Assembly (NCBI GenBank): GCA_020852515.1
Contig: JADZAS010000030.1
Span: forward strand, 62,001-126,000
Origin: Phycisphaerales bacterium
Lineage (GTDB): Bacteria; Planctomycetota; Phycisphaerae; Phycisphaerales; UBA5793
Length of the DNA stretch: 64,000 nt
Direction: 5' to 3'
The notes below the pieces were generated by a model. That model made no database searches, had not been told where the DNA came from, and saw only the letters and a list, made by a program, of their open reading frames with translations. Numbering within the stretch: the stretch's first letter is position 1; every line of letters starts with the position of its first letter. This document shows positions 45,647 to 54,529 of the stretch, piece after piece. The translations under genes were made by a program, and so were the position numbers.

Positions 45647-46048
45647 GTGCGCACGACTGGGCAGCGGTTCTGGGTGAGGCTGGCTAGCGGCACGCTTTTG
45701 GTACCCGTGCTGCCGGTGCTCCTGCTGATCATCGTGCTCCTGATTGCCATCGCGATTCGCACTTCGAATGTGGCGGCATCACTGCTCGTGGTGCTGGCGA
45801 TGATGATCGGGCCGGCGCTTCTGATTGTCCAGCTCGTGGCGCGATCGCGACTGCGCGCGCACCTGCGGCGACATGACCTGGCGCTGTGTCCGAACTGCTG
45901 GTACGAACTGGATAATCCGAGGTCAAAGTGCTGCCCGGAGTGCGGCGCCCGCATCACGCGGTGTGACACGCAGACGTACTGGTTCGCGTGGCTTGACAGA
46001 CCGTTTGCAGACGTGGCGACCGACTGGCGGCGCTACGAGCAGGAGTGA
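45647..46048 (+). CDS. small membrane protein with zinc ribbon
   Basis: The 133-residue product has two hydrophobic segments (about 15-36 and 43-64) followed by a ribbon CPNCWYELDNPRSKCCPECGAR. It shares the layout of the array at 17415-19638 but its ribbon lies before a short aromatic C-terminal tail. Start is GTG after GGGAGAGG. TAAAAT at 45612-45617 may be its -10. Function is unknown. Confidence 0.65.
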   Translation: MRTTGQRFWVRLASGTLLVPVLPVLLLIIVLLIAIAIRTSNVAASLLVVLAMMIGPALLIVQLVARSRLRAHLRRHDLALCPNCWYELDNPRSKCCPECGARITRCDTQTYWFAWLDRPFADVATDWRRYEQE

Positions 46049-46064
46049 CGCCGGCACGCCTCGT

Positions 46065-46478
46065 TCAACGATCGAAATGCCGCTTGAGCAGGCGGACGTT
46101 GCGTTCGTTGGCTTTGAAGGCGAAGTCGAAGAGGTCGCCGAGGATCGGGATCGAGCCGACGAGCAGTTCGATGAGCACGTTGGCGCTCATGCGCAGGATC
46201 ACACCCGGCGATGCGCGCAGCGCGAGTCCTTCAAGGATGATGTAAGAGGAGATGGCCGCGGCGATGATGTCGCCGATGCCGGGAATGAGGCCGATGAGGC
46301 CGTCGAGGCCGATGCGATAGCCGCCCGGCAGGCGAATGGAACTGTCGAGCAGGCGGGCCAGGCGGCTGAGTCGCGCCAGGCGCCGGGCGACGTCGGGACT
46401 GGTGCCGGCGGAGCGGCGGCGCGAGGCGAAGCGGTCGGCCGGGATGTCGGCGTGTGGGGTCATTGGCGGTTCAATCAT
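46065..46478 (-). CDS. DUF4112 membrane protein
   Basis: The 137-residue product has the DUF4112 core: LARLLDSSIRLPGGYRIGLDGLIGLIPGIGDIIAAAISSYII, then RMSANVLIELLVGSIPILGDLFDFAFKANERNVRLL. It probably has two or three membrane segments with conserved Asp in GDIIAA and GDLFDF. Function is unknown. The start could also be the ATG at 46463. Its start lies 29 bases downstream of the lipoprotein gene's stop, same strand. Confidence 0.8.
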   Translation of the reverse strand: MIEPPMTPHADIPADRFASRRRSAGTSPDVARRLARLSRLARLLDSSIRLPGGYRIGLDGLIGLIPGIGDIIAAAISSYIILEGLALRASPGVILRMSANVLIELLVGSIPILGDLFDFAFKANERNVRLLKRHFDR

Positions 46479-46507
46479 GCAGTGGCGCGCGGATAGCGGC
46501 GCGCGGG

Positions 46508-47158
46508 CTACGGCTCATCGCGCTCATCGCTCGGCTCGTCGCCCTGCCCTTCTGCTTCCTGGCCCGGTTCGTTTGCCTCATCGCGCGCTTCGCCAGCGGC
46601 GCCGCGGCGAAAGTACGCCGCCGAGGCGCTGTAGCGGTCGATGGATACAGTGCGGCTGATCAGTCGCGTCTCCCAGCTCGTGCTCGTCACCGTCGTGGTC
46701 GAGCGCGACTTCGTGCCGTCGGGGTTGCGGCGGGTGGTGGTGATGTAACTCGTATCGGTGCGCGGCGTGTCCCACGTGTCGAGTTCGCGGGCGCGGTCGC
46801 TGCCGATGTACTGAATGCGGTAGAGGACCAGATCGGCGCCGATGGAGCGGGCGAACTGCTCGAGTTCGGGGACATATTCGGATTCGATCTTCGAGCCGTA
46901 GCCGCGCGTGCGATCGAAGGTGAAGTTGCTCGATCCGACAGGCGTGGCGGAGTCCTGGGCGTCGTGGACCTTGTCGAGGTAGAGTTCGTCGGCAAAAGTG
47001 GAGCAGTCCACGAGTTCGATACTCGCCTCGGGCGGCAGCGCGGCCCAGGTCTGCTCGCTGAGCGTGCGATACGACAGGCGCCACTCGTTTTCCGAGCCGC
47101 AGCCGGCGAGAAGGATGAGGGCGAGCAGCGGGGCGATGATGTGCAGGAGTCGATTCAT
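46508..47158 (-). CDS. lipoprotein of unknown function
   Basis: The 216-residue product has a lipoprotein signal, MNRLLHIIAPLLALILLAGC, with the lipidated Cys at residue 20. The body has a Ser/Thr-rich stretch (TTTRRNPDGTKSRSTTTVTS) and a strongly acidic, Glu/Gly/Asp-rich C-terminal tail. No domain is recognised. It precedes the DUF4112 gene. Confidence 0.6.
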   Translation of the reverse strand: MNRLLHIIAPLLALILLAGCGSENEWRLSYRTLSEQTWAALPPEASIELVDCSTFADELYLDKVHDAQDSATPVGSSNFTFDRTRGYGSKIESEYVPELEQFARSIGADLVLYRIQYIGSDRARELDTWDTPRTDTSYITTTRRNPDGTKSRSTTTVTSTSWETRLISRTVSIDRYSASAAYFRRGAAGEARDEANEPGQEAEGQGDEPSDERDEP

Positions 47159-47336
47159 GGTGTTCGAACAATTATAAGAGCGCCGCGCCGTGCGGCCGCG
47201 CGGCGAAACGACCGCAGCAGTGCGGAATTATCGCGGCGCCCGAGCATCCATCATCTGCCGGCGGGCTGGGGGATTGCCCGAGTCGGCGGAGCAGGTCGCG
47301 CATCTCGGGCGGAAGATCGCCGGGCTCTGAACGCGG

Positions 47337-48008
47337 CTACTTCACCACATCCACGCGGATGTTGAAGTAGGCGTCGGCGCGTTCGGCGGACGTCTCGGGG
47401 CTGGCGAAGATGGTGCGCGCCGCCACCTGCAGGTGATACAGGCCGCCTTCGAGCGTCAGGCGCTCTTCAAAGTGGATGGTGATGCGCTCGCCGTCATTCT
47501 CCGCGCGAGCCTGCTGGACGAACGTCGGATTGCCGTGCGTCAGACCGAAGAACAGAGAGGCGTCGGCGAGGTCGATGTTGGCGCTGGCGCGGGCCGAGAC
47601 CGTGCCGCTGATGATGATCTCGGTATCGGCGGGCGCCTGGAAGTCGAACGTTGCGGTCGAAACGTTGAAGGTGTTGACCAAGCCTTCGCCTCCGTCGCTG
47701 ATCGTGGTGTAGGCGGCGCCTTCGGCGGCAATCGCGCCCGAGTCGATCGTCGAGCGCTGGGCGACGGCGGCGATCGCGCGTCCCGCGGGACAGACATCAC
47801 GCACGATCAGGCGCGATTCGAACGGTTCCGTGCCGAAAGTCGAACTGGTCTTCTCGCGGTTGCCGTGGCCGCACCGCTCCATGTCGAGCATCGTGAATAC
47901 GGTGCGATGCTGCTGGAATGGGATCAACTGACCCGCCGCAGGCGAAGCCGGCGCGAGCGCGGCGGCAGCGAGAACGATGGCGGCAAAAGCCGGAGCGATT
48001 CGATGCAT
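47337..48008 (-). CDS. secreted beta-rich protein of unknown function
   Basis: The 223-residue product begins with a signal peptide (MHRIAPAFAAIVLAAAALAP, cut near AAG). The rest predicts as beta-strands, with TATFDFQAPADTEIIISGTVSA and a C-terminal LTLEGGLYHLQVAART segment resembling a carbohydrate- or ligand-binding beta-sandwich. The ATG is seven bases after GGAGGA; the longer frame upstream is not supported. No family could be named. It is divergent from the caspase-like gene; the 255-base gap shows no clear promoter. Confidence 0.6.
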   Translation of the reverse strand: MHRIAPAFAAIVLAAAALAPASPAAGQLIPFQQHRTVFTMLDMERCGHGNREKTSSTFGTEPFESRLIVRDVCPAGRAIAAVAQRSTIDSGAIAAEGAAYTTISDGGEGLVNTFNVSTATFDFQAPADTEIIISGTVSARASANIDLADASLFFGLTHGNPTFVQQARAENDGERITIHFEERLTLEGGLYHLQVAARTIFASPETSAERADAYFNIRVDVVK

Positions 48009-48263
48009 GGCGATGTCCTCCAACTCGACGTGACTGGCGGACGCGGAGCGAGCGCCCCTGGGGCGATGTCGCACTGATCGCAAGGGCTTGCACAAAAGCG
48101 GCACGAGGTTGTGCCTTGCCGCCACATCATTCGGTGCCCCACGCCCACCAGTACGGCCCCTGCATGCCTGCCTTCGCAGGCAGGACGGGTCCGCGCCACG
48201 GTCACTCAGCCGGTGCGGCTCGCGTATCGTCTCCGAGCGATCAGGCGTTGGGAGGCCCCTCCG

Positions 48264-49769
48264 ATGTTGACCTCACTGATGGTCCGGGCGGTGCTCGGTT
48301 CGGCGCTGGCGGCGCCGCCGGGCGGGTATCTCGTGCTCGTCGAGCCGGGTGCGGAAGATGCCTATCTGCCCGCGGCCAACGCGATGGCTCAACTGCACGG
48401 CGGACAGGTGGCGCGATGTAACATTGACGACGAGGCGGCCTTGCTCGCGATGCTGAAAGAGCGGCAGCCGCGCTGGGTCGTCTTCGTCCTGCCGCCCGAG
48501 CGCATCGACGTGCAGGTGGCGCATCGGCTGCTCGAAGTGGCGACGCAGGTGGATGACGATCCCTTCGTGGATTTCGAGTACGCGTTCATCACCGGGCGCG
48601 ACGGTGATGCGGCGCTGCGGTTCGTCGAGCGCATCAACGCGGCGAAGCAGCGCGAGTACGGGCGGCGGCTCGGGTTCTTCGGCTCGTGGGAAGGCCCGGT
48701 GGTGCCGCAGGTCCAGAGCGCCGGCGGCGCGACCAAGGCGCTGAAACTGGACGCAGCCGCGCACCTCGTCGGCGTGGGCGAGAGCGATGAAGCGCGCGCC
48801 GAAAAGGCGCGGGCCGCCTTCGCCGAATTCGCCGGGCGCGATGCGCTGCTCTTTTTTTCGCACGGCTATCCCGACCAGATGGTCTCGTGCTTCACGGCTC
48901 CGGACCTGCGGCAGTGGAAGGTCGACCTCGGCGGCGCGATCCTCATCAACTGCGCGTGTTACAACGGCGCGCCGGGCCGGTGGTGGGAGCCGAACTTCGC
49001 GAACGGAGAGTACGTCGATCGCGGCGTGATCGACCCACAGAAGTCGGTGGCGCTGGCGATCATCGACTCGGGCGTGGCGGGCTACTTCGGCGGGATCGAC
49101 CCGTGGCACGGCCCGCTGGCCAACCAGGTCTTCCTGCTGGTGATCGACGATGGCATGCGAGTCGGCGAGGCGGCCAAACGCATGCACGACCGGCTCGCCA
49201 TGGCCTTTGCGCCGCAGCGCATCGACTACGCGCCGATGAGCGAGCGCCAATGGACCGGCGAGGGCGTGAACAACCGCCTGGGCAACGGCGCGGGGATGAT
49301 TGTCTACGGCGACCCGGCGTTTGCGCCATTTGCAGAGACCGCCACGCGCCTCGTCTCAACGCAGACGGCTCTGGACGGCGATTCGAAACTGCAGTGCACC
49401 ATCACGATCAAGCCGCTGCTCGATGGAGCGATGAACGCCGTCGATGGCATGCTGCCTCAGGCGCGGCTGATGGATTACTACAGCGTGCGCACCCAGGACG
49501 TGCTCAAGGAACTCAAAATGGAGATCCACCGCGTCATTCCGCTGCCGGCGGATTGGACCGGCGTGGAATCCGTCGCCGTCGAGTCATGCGCGTCCCGCGG
49601 AAAAGACGTTCCGACGAGCGCGTGCCAGTGGATGATCGAAGACACGCTCGACGGCAGGCGGCTGCAGCTGCGAGTTCCCATCGATGCGCCGATGTTCGGC
49701 AGCACCTGGCAGAATTGGATCGCGCGGCACGGGTTGGAGGCGAAAGTCACCATCGCGCGCAAACAATAA
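48264..49769 (+). CDS. caspase/gingipain-fold protein (clan CD peptidase-like)
   Basis: The 501-residue product contains the block pair expected of clan CD cysteine peptidases: LLFFSHGYPDQ with His200 followed by Gly, and GAILINCACYNG with an Ala-Cys pair at Cys232. SGVAGYFGG and a helix GMRVGEAAKRMHDRL follow, as in gingipain- and CHAT-like proteins. N-terminal residues 20-190 form an alpha/beta domain of C25-like type. A short hydrophobic start (MVRAVLGSALAAPPGG) may be a weak signal peptide. The C-terminal roughly 130 residues look beta-rich. The ATG lies eight bases after GGGAGG. Peptidase activity is inferred from the dyad only. Confidence 0.62.
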   Translation: MLTSLMVRAVLGSALAAPPGGYLVLVEPGAEDAYLPAANAMAQLHGGQVARCNIDDEAALLAMLKERQPRWVVFVLPPERIDVQVAHRLLEVATQVDDDPFVDFEYAFITGRDGDAALRFVERINAAKQREYGRRLGFFGSWEGPVVPQVQSAGGATKALKLDAAAHLVGVGESDEARAEKARAAFAEFAGRDALLFFSHGYPDQMVSCFTAPDLRQWKVDLGGAILINCACYNGAPGRWWEPNFANGEYVDRGVIDPQKSVALAIIDSGVAGYFGGIDPWHGPLANQVFLLVIDDGMRVGEAAKRMHDRLAMAFAPQRIDYAPMSERQWTGEGVNNRLGNGAGMIVYGDPAFAPFAETATRLVSTQTALDGDSKLQCTITIKPLLDGAMNAVDGMLPQARLMDYYSVRTQDVLKELKMEIHRVIPLPADWTGVESVAVESCASRGKDVPTSACQWMIEDTLDGRRLQLRVPIDAPMFGSTWQNWIARHGLEAKVTIARKQ

Positions 49770-49797
49770 AGCCCAGGCATGGCTATGCCTGGGCTTT
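49768..49797. terminator. bidirectional terminator hairpin
   Basis: AAAGCCCAGGCAT (49768-49780) and ATGCCTGGGCTTT (49785-49797) form a perfect 13-bp stem with loop GGCT between two convergent genes. T-rich ends occur on both strands (TTT inside the right arm on plus; TTTATTGTTT on minus). The stem closely resembles the one after atpA at 38120-38148. Confidence 0.8.
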
Positions 49798-49824
49798 GAA
49801 AGCTCGCGTATCAGCAGTGCTGCT

Positions 49825-51012
49825 TTACCCGGCGCTCTGGGCCCACTTGATGAGCACGTCGGCGACTTCGGGCCGGCTGAACTCGGCGGGCGGGCGCTGG
49901 CCGGCCTTGAGCATGTCGCGCACCTTGGTGCCCGAGAGGTTGATGATGTCCCCCTCGGTCCATGGGAACGACTTCTGGCTCACCATGCCGCCGTACTTCT
50001 TGGACCAGGCGGAGTGTTCGAACTTGAGCGGGCGGATGGCGAGATTGTCGCCGTCCACTTCGTCGAAGATCGCCTGCGCGTCGTAGGTGCCGTAGTAGTT
50101 GCCCACGCCGGCGTGGTCGCGGCCGACGATGAAGTGCGAGCAGCCGTAGTTCTTGCGCATGATGGCGTGGTGGATCGCCTCGCGCGGCCCGGCATAGCGC
50201 ATCGCCGCGGGAAGCACGCTTACGAGCGTGTGCTCCGGGTGGAAGTAGTTCGCCACGAGAATGTTGATGCAGTCCATGCGGACGTCGGCGGGAATGTCGC
50301 CGGCCTTGGTCTCGCCCACCAGCGGGTGAATGAGCAGGCCATCGACGATCTCCTGGGCGCACTTGCACACGTACTCGTGGGCGCGGTGGATCGGGTTGCG
50401 GGTCTGGAAGGCGACGACGGTCTTCCAGCCGCGCTGCTTGAACTGCTCGCGGACCTGGATGGGCGTGAGGCGCATGTCGAGGAAGGCCTCGGGGCCCTCG
50501 GGATCGACGCAGAGTGTGACGACATCCACCGGGCCGGCGACGCAGGTGTCGCCCTCTTCGAGCACCTTCGCCGCGCCGGGGTGGGCGGGGTCTTCGGTGC
50601 GGAAGACGTTGGGAATCTCGAGCTTCTTATCGTGGGGGTAGACCTCGGTGACGCTCATGACGCCCTGGAGCACGCCGTTGGGCGCGTGCAGCGCGACGCG
50701 GTCGCCCACCTTGGGGGCCTTGGCCTTGTCGACGGACAGAAGGATGGGGATGGACCAGACATCGCCGCCGGCGAGGGTCATGTTCTTGCAGACGCTTTCG
50801 AAGTCGGCCTTGCCCATGAAGCCGGTCAGCGGGCTGTACCCGCCGTTGCCGATGAGTTCGAGGTCGCACGACTGCTTCGGGGTGAGGTTGATGCGGGCCA
50901 GCCCCTGGGCCTCGGACTTGAGTTTGGAAGCGGTGGCGGCGTCAACGAGGCGGTTGATGAGTTTCCCGCCGTGGGGGGCGATCAGTCCGTGAGTCATCTG
51001 AGCATTCTCCAT
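49825..51012 (-). CDS. sat: sulfate adenylyltransferase (ATP sulfurylase)
   Basis: It joins sulfate and ATP to make APS, the first step of sulfate activation. In the 395 residues are the catalytic QTRNPIHRAHE motif, the GRDHAGVG motif and FSGT-like NLSGTKVRDML. No APS kinase domain is fused. The start may be the ATG at 50997 (MTHGLIAPHGG), which has GGAG nine bases upstream, rather than the one at 51012. APS kinase and reductase genes are not in the window, but a sulfotransferase is (60220-61110). Confidence 0.94.
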   Translation of the reverse strand: MENAQMTHGLIAPHGGKLINRLVDAATASKLKSEAQGLARINLTPKQSCDLELIGNGGYSPLTGFMGKADFESVCKNMTLAGGDVWSIPILLSVDKAKAPKVGDRVALHAPNGVLQGVMSVTEVYPHDKKLEIPNVFRTEDPAHPGAAKVLEEGDTCVAGPVDVVTLCVDPEGPEAFLDMRLTPIQVREQFKQRGWKTVVAFQTRNPIHRAHEYVCKCAQEIVDGLLIHPLVGETKAGDIPADVRMDCINILVANYFHPEHTLVSVLPAAMRYAGPREAIHHAIMRKNYGCSHFIVGRDHAGVGNYYGTYDAQAIFDEVDGDNLAIRPLKFEHSAWSKKYGGMVSQKSFPWTEGDIINLSGTKVRDMLKAGQRPPAEFSRPEVADVLIKWAQSAG

Positions 51013-51101
51013 CTCGCAAAAAAGAGGGCAGCGCCAGGCGGCGCAGGGCGGCAGTATAGCGCAAGGCTCCGATTCCGCCAGTGAGGGAGATGCCTGAGGG
51101 C

Positions 51102-51166
51102 GTGATGGCGTGATGGGGTGAATGGGTGAATGGGCTGAATGGCTGAATGGGTGAATGGGTGAATGG
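51102..51166. repeat. tandem octamer repeat (GTGAATGG-type)
   Basis: Eight head-to-tail units of eight or nine bases fill this stretch: two of the GTGATGGN form, two GTGAATGG, a GCTGAATGG, a CTGAATGG, and two more GTGAATGG. It lies in the gap upstream of sat. Such a microsatellite can vary in copy number. The rest of the gap to 51261 holds no supported gene. Confidence 0.8.
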
Positions 51167-51261
51167 GCGCTGCGCGCCGTTGAGCCGCCCTTCGGCCGTG
51201 AGCTCAGGGCCGAACGGCGACCCGAAGGCTCCGCGCAGGGGAGCGAGGCGGCAAACTCCGC

Positions 51262-51378
51262 CTACTTCTCTGGCCGGGCCTTGTTGATCACGTGATCGAC
51301 GCCGGTCTTCTCAGGGTTGTACCAGTCGAACCACGAATCATCGCCGCCGCCGTCGTCCGCAGCATCCACGCCGAGCGA
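51262..51378 (-). other. in-frame tail after the premature stop
   Basis: Continuing the frame of the preceding CDS past TAA gives SLGVDAADDGGGDDSWFDW, then EKTGVDHVINKARPEK and TAG. The start matches both the paralogue's SFGEDGVDNN and the general pattern (L/Y)SLGxDxxDDGG of type II secretion pseudopilin ends, a calcium-binding loop. The TAA is therefore either a recent nonsense change or a readthrough site. Confidence 0.6.
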
Positions 51379-52758
51379 TTAGAGCAGGTACGTCCGGCCG
51401 ACGGCATCGCCGGTAAGGAGGCGATAGCCGTAGCCCTGACCGTTGGCCGGATCGAGCGGTGCAGTCTCGAGGATGTCGGACACGAGATCGTTCAGTGACG
51501 AGGGTGGACGGCCATGCCGGGCGCGATATTCCTCGATCGCGAGCATCACGATCGTCGCTTCCGTCTCGCACTCCGTCGCGGCGCTGTTGGCAATGAAGCG
51601 ATCGAAGTAACTGAAGCCATTCTCCCTGAGAAGAACCTGATTCATTGGGAGTTGTTCGACGTCAATGCTCAGTTTGCAGCGCGTCTTGATGCGCTCGGTC
51701 AGCGGTCGCCGGGCGAATTCGGTCACTTCATCGAAGACCTGATTTGTCAGCGCGATGGCGCGATCGTGGCCCGGAATGGCGATGGCCAGCGCATCAGCCA
51801 GTGCGCCTTCCGCTTCCCCTGAAGCGCGGCCGGGGAACAGGCCGCTCAGGTCGCCGCGGTGCTTGCCCCACTCGGAGACGGGCAGGCGGCCGGATGCAGT
51901 ATAGATGCGCTGGAGACCATCGAGCTGGTAGAGACGCTCGCCCTCGAGGTGCAGCGCAACGCCCGGCAATGGCAGGCGCGCTTCAAGAATCTCGCGCAGT
52001 TGCCGGCAGACCGATGCGGGCGCATCAAACTCAACAAGAGAGCAGCGAAGTTCGCGATCCACCATCGCGACGAGGGAAACGGCGATGAGTTGGCGCAGGA
52101 TCGTCGCCTGGCTCGACATGATGTTCGCCAGCGCCAGCGACTCATCGACGACCTGCGCAAACTCATCCCACCGGCCATCGTGCGCCGATAGGCGCATGCG
52201 GGCGGCGTTCAGCCGGCACACCGTCCGGAAATTGCTGAGTTGCGGGCCGGTGCGGTAGATCTCCTCAAGCGTCAGCGATGTATCGCGCGGCGGCGCAAAG
52301 CGCTGCATCGCGCACACGCGCCTCAGCGCTTCGAGTGAGCCCTCCGCCTGCAGCGAGTCGATGATCTGCAGATGAGGCTGCCACGCCGCGCGATCGAACG
52401 GACCGCGATTCACATCGTCAAACGATGGAAAGTAAACATTCTCGAACGTCGCAGCCGGCTCCTCTCCATCCTCGGATGCCGCCCGCTCGCTGTGCGCCTC
52501 CATGGCCGCCATGAACGCGGCCGAGCACGTCTCACCGATGTGATCAACCGTCTGCGTGTAGAGATCCCAGCCATTCTCGCCCTCACCCTGTACGCTGGCG
52601 ACGAGGTCATAGAACGGCGTGGCGTAGTCCACACTTGGCCGCGGCTTGCCGGTGAGGATGTCGTAGGCCTGCCAGGCGAGAAAGAGGGTGAGCAGCGCGA
52701 GCGCGGCCCAGATGATTCGGCGCCTGATGAGGCGGACTTTGCGCGGAGTATCGGGCAT
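51379..52758 (-). CDS. membrane-anchored protein, cut short by an in-frame TAA
   Basis: The 459-residue product has a basic start (MPDTPRKVRLIRRR), one membrane segment (about 14-33), and a mostly helical extracytoplasmic body ending in a pseudopilin-like C-terminus (SSLNDLVSDILETAPLDPANGQGYGYRLL). It is a clear paralogue of the next gene upstream (52785-54254). Translation stops at TAA (51381-51379) right after TYLL, where the paralogue continues with a Trp codon. The same frame stays open for 38 more codons to a TAG at 51264-51262. I chose the ATG giving MPDTP. Function is unknown. Confidence 0.65.
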   Translation of the reverse strand: MPDTPRKVRLIRRRIIWAALALLTLFLAWQAYDILTGKPRPSVDYATPFYDLVASVQGEGENGWDLYTQTVDHIGETCSAAFMAAMEAHSERAASEDGEEPAATFENVYFPSFDDVNRGPFDRAAWQPHLQIIDSLQAEGSLEALRRVCAMQRFAPPRDTSLTLEEIYRTGPQLSNFRTVCRLNAARMRLSAHDGRWDEFAQVVDESLALANIMSSQATILRQLIAVSLVAMVDRELRCSLVEFDAPASVCRQLREILEARLPLPGVALHLEGERLYQLDGLQRIYTASGRLPVSEWGKHRGDLSGLFPGRASGEAEGALADALAIAIPGHDRAIALTNQVFDEVTEFARRPLTERIKTRCKLSIDVEQLPMNQVLLRENGFSYFDRFIANSAATECETEATIVMLAIEEYRARHGRPPSSLNDLVSDILETAPLDPANGQGYGYRLLTGDAVGRTYLL

Positions 52759-52784
52759 CGGAGTATTCAAGGCGCGATGCGCCT

Positions 52785-54254
52785 CTACCGCTTCAGTCCT
52801 TCGGGGATGTACCGCGGCTTGTTGATCCAGCGGTCGGTCCCCGGCTCGCCGTATCTTCCTGTCTTCTCGTCGCCCTCGTAGCAGTTGTTGTCCACACCGT
52901 CTTCGCCGAAGGACCACAGCAGGTATGACGTTCCGTCCGAGGTCTGGCTCAGGCGGCAGTAGCCCCACGTCTGCCCGTTGAGCGGATCCAGCGGCACCTC
53001 CGGGAGAATGTCGGGCGCCAGATCGTCGAGCGAGGTCGGCGCGCGGCCCTCGCTCGCGATGTAGATCTCAATGGCGAGCATCAGGCGGGTGGATTCGATG
53101 TGGTGCTGGTGGCGCCGCCAGCCGAAGGCCACCAATTGCGGATTCAGAGTCATCGACTTGATGACCACCTGATGCAAAGGGAGTGGGCGTGTCCACCGGG
53201 CAATGGACGCGTCCGGATCACGCAGCTCGCGGCTCTCGACTTTCTCAACGACCTCGCGCGTGTACTCCGCGTCGAGGCGCTCGGCCGTCGCGCGCCCGGG
53301 AATGATGATGGCCGCGACATCGGCGGCCGTGTCTTTGAACGACCTTGCCGGCGCCGCTGTGCCCGGAAGCGTTGTGCCGGGATTGAGCATGCCGAACGAA
53401 CTGATCGGTAGCCGGCCGGACGTGGTGTACAGGTTCTGAATCTGATCCAGATGGAGCAAGTGCTCTCCCGCCATGGTGAATTCGGCCGTGGGCAGTTTGG
53501 CGCGATCTTCGACGATGCGCAAGAGGCTTCGCGCCGAGGCTTCGTCGAGCGGCCGTTCAACGAGTGTCGTGCGCAACTCGCCGAGAACGGAATCGACGCA
53601 GGAGACTGCAACGAGATGATTGATCAGCGAAGGCTGGTAGCCGACGAAACGAGACACGGCGAGGGATTCGTTCGTGATGTCCGCTAAATCCTGCCACTTC
53701 CCATTGCTGGCGGTCACCGCCATGCGACCGGCTTGAAGCCTGATCAACTGCCTGACCTTCGTGAGCACCGGCAGGTTGGCGGCGATGTAAGCGTTGTTGA
53801 ACGGCTCGCCGTCAACCCGCGGCCGCACGCAACGGCTCATGCTGGCCAACTGCCCGAGTTGGTCGAGTGTGCCGTCCGCCCGAAGATCGTCCAAGGCTCG
53901 GTAGTGCGGTTTGAGACTCGGATGCGTGAGGCGCTGGCAGGTGAGGTCAGAGAACATCCCGGGGATCATCGTGCCGTCGGTGTAGTACTGCGTAGCGACG
54001 GGGTCTTCACTCAGCGTCTTCGACGCCTCATCGACGCGCTCCAGCACCTCCATCAGCAGCGGCCAGGCGTTTTCGCCTTCGCCTTGCGCGCTGCTGCACA
54101 GTTCATAGAACTGGCTCGCATAGTCGATGCTCGGCTGCGGCTTGCCGGTGAAAATGTCGTACACCTGCCACGCGAGCCAGAGGGCGAGCAGCGTGGCGAT
54201 GGTCCAGAACGCACGCCGCCGGGTGAGCCAGCGAATTGGCCGGGTCCGGTGCAT
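52785..54254 (-). CDS. membrane-anchored protein with pseudopilin-like C-terminus
   Basis: The 489-residue product shares its whole layout with the downstream paralogue: basic start, membrane segment (about 14-33), then LAWQVYDIFTGKPQPSIDYA, QGEGEN, and the C-terminal APTSLDDLAPDILPEVPLDPLNGQTWGY, SYLLWSFGEDGVDNN and a Gly/Asp-rich end. That end resembles pseudopilin G calcium loops, but there is no prepilin cleavage site. The genes are 26 bases apart and co-oriented. Function is unknown; identity to the paralogue is moderate. Confidence 0.7.
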   Translation of the reverse strand: MHRTRPIRWLTRRRAFWTIATLLALWLAWQVYDIFTGKPQPSIDYASQFYELCSSAQGEGENAWPLLMEVLERVDEASKTLSEDPVATQYYTDGTMIPGMFSDLTCQRLTHPSLKPHYRALDDLRADGTLDQLGQLASMSRCVRPRVDGEPFNNAYIAANLPVLTKVRQLIRLQAGRMAVTASNGKWQDLADITNESLAVSRFVGYQPSLINHLVAVSCVDSVLGELRTTLVERPLDEASARSLLRIVEDRAKLPTAEFTMAGEHLLHLDQIQNLYTTSGRLPISSFGMLNPGTTLPGTAAPARSFKDTAADVAAIIIPGRATAERLDAEYTREVVEKVESRELRDPDASIARWTRPLPLHQVVIKSMTLNPQLVAFGWRRHQHHIESTRLMLAIEIYIASEGRAPTSLDDLAPDILPEVPLDPLNGQTWGYCRLSQTSDGTSYLLWSFGEDGVDNNCYEGDEKTGRYGEPGTDRWINKPRYIPEGLKR

Positions 54255-54529
54255 GCAATCATCCTACACGCCGCCGGCGAAGCGACCTGTCTCGATCGCG
54301 GGGTTTGGGGACGGGCGAAGTTGACGGCGGATCGGGCCTCTGGCCAGTTGGATCTGTACGGTCGGGTCGCCCGTGCCACCATACCCATTCCTCGCTCGAA
54401 CCTTCGTGCCCGCTTTGTGTCTTTGTGTCCTTGGTGGTAAACGTTGGACGATCATCGCGCTCGCGGGTGCGTCTGCACTTCGCCGCGCTCCGCTGCGCCG
54501 AGCGTTCGCGTTGCGGCTAACTGCGGGTC

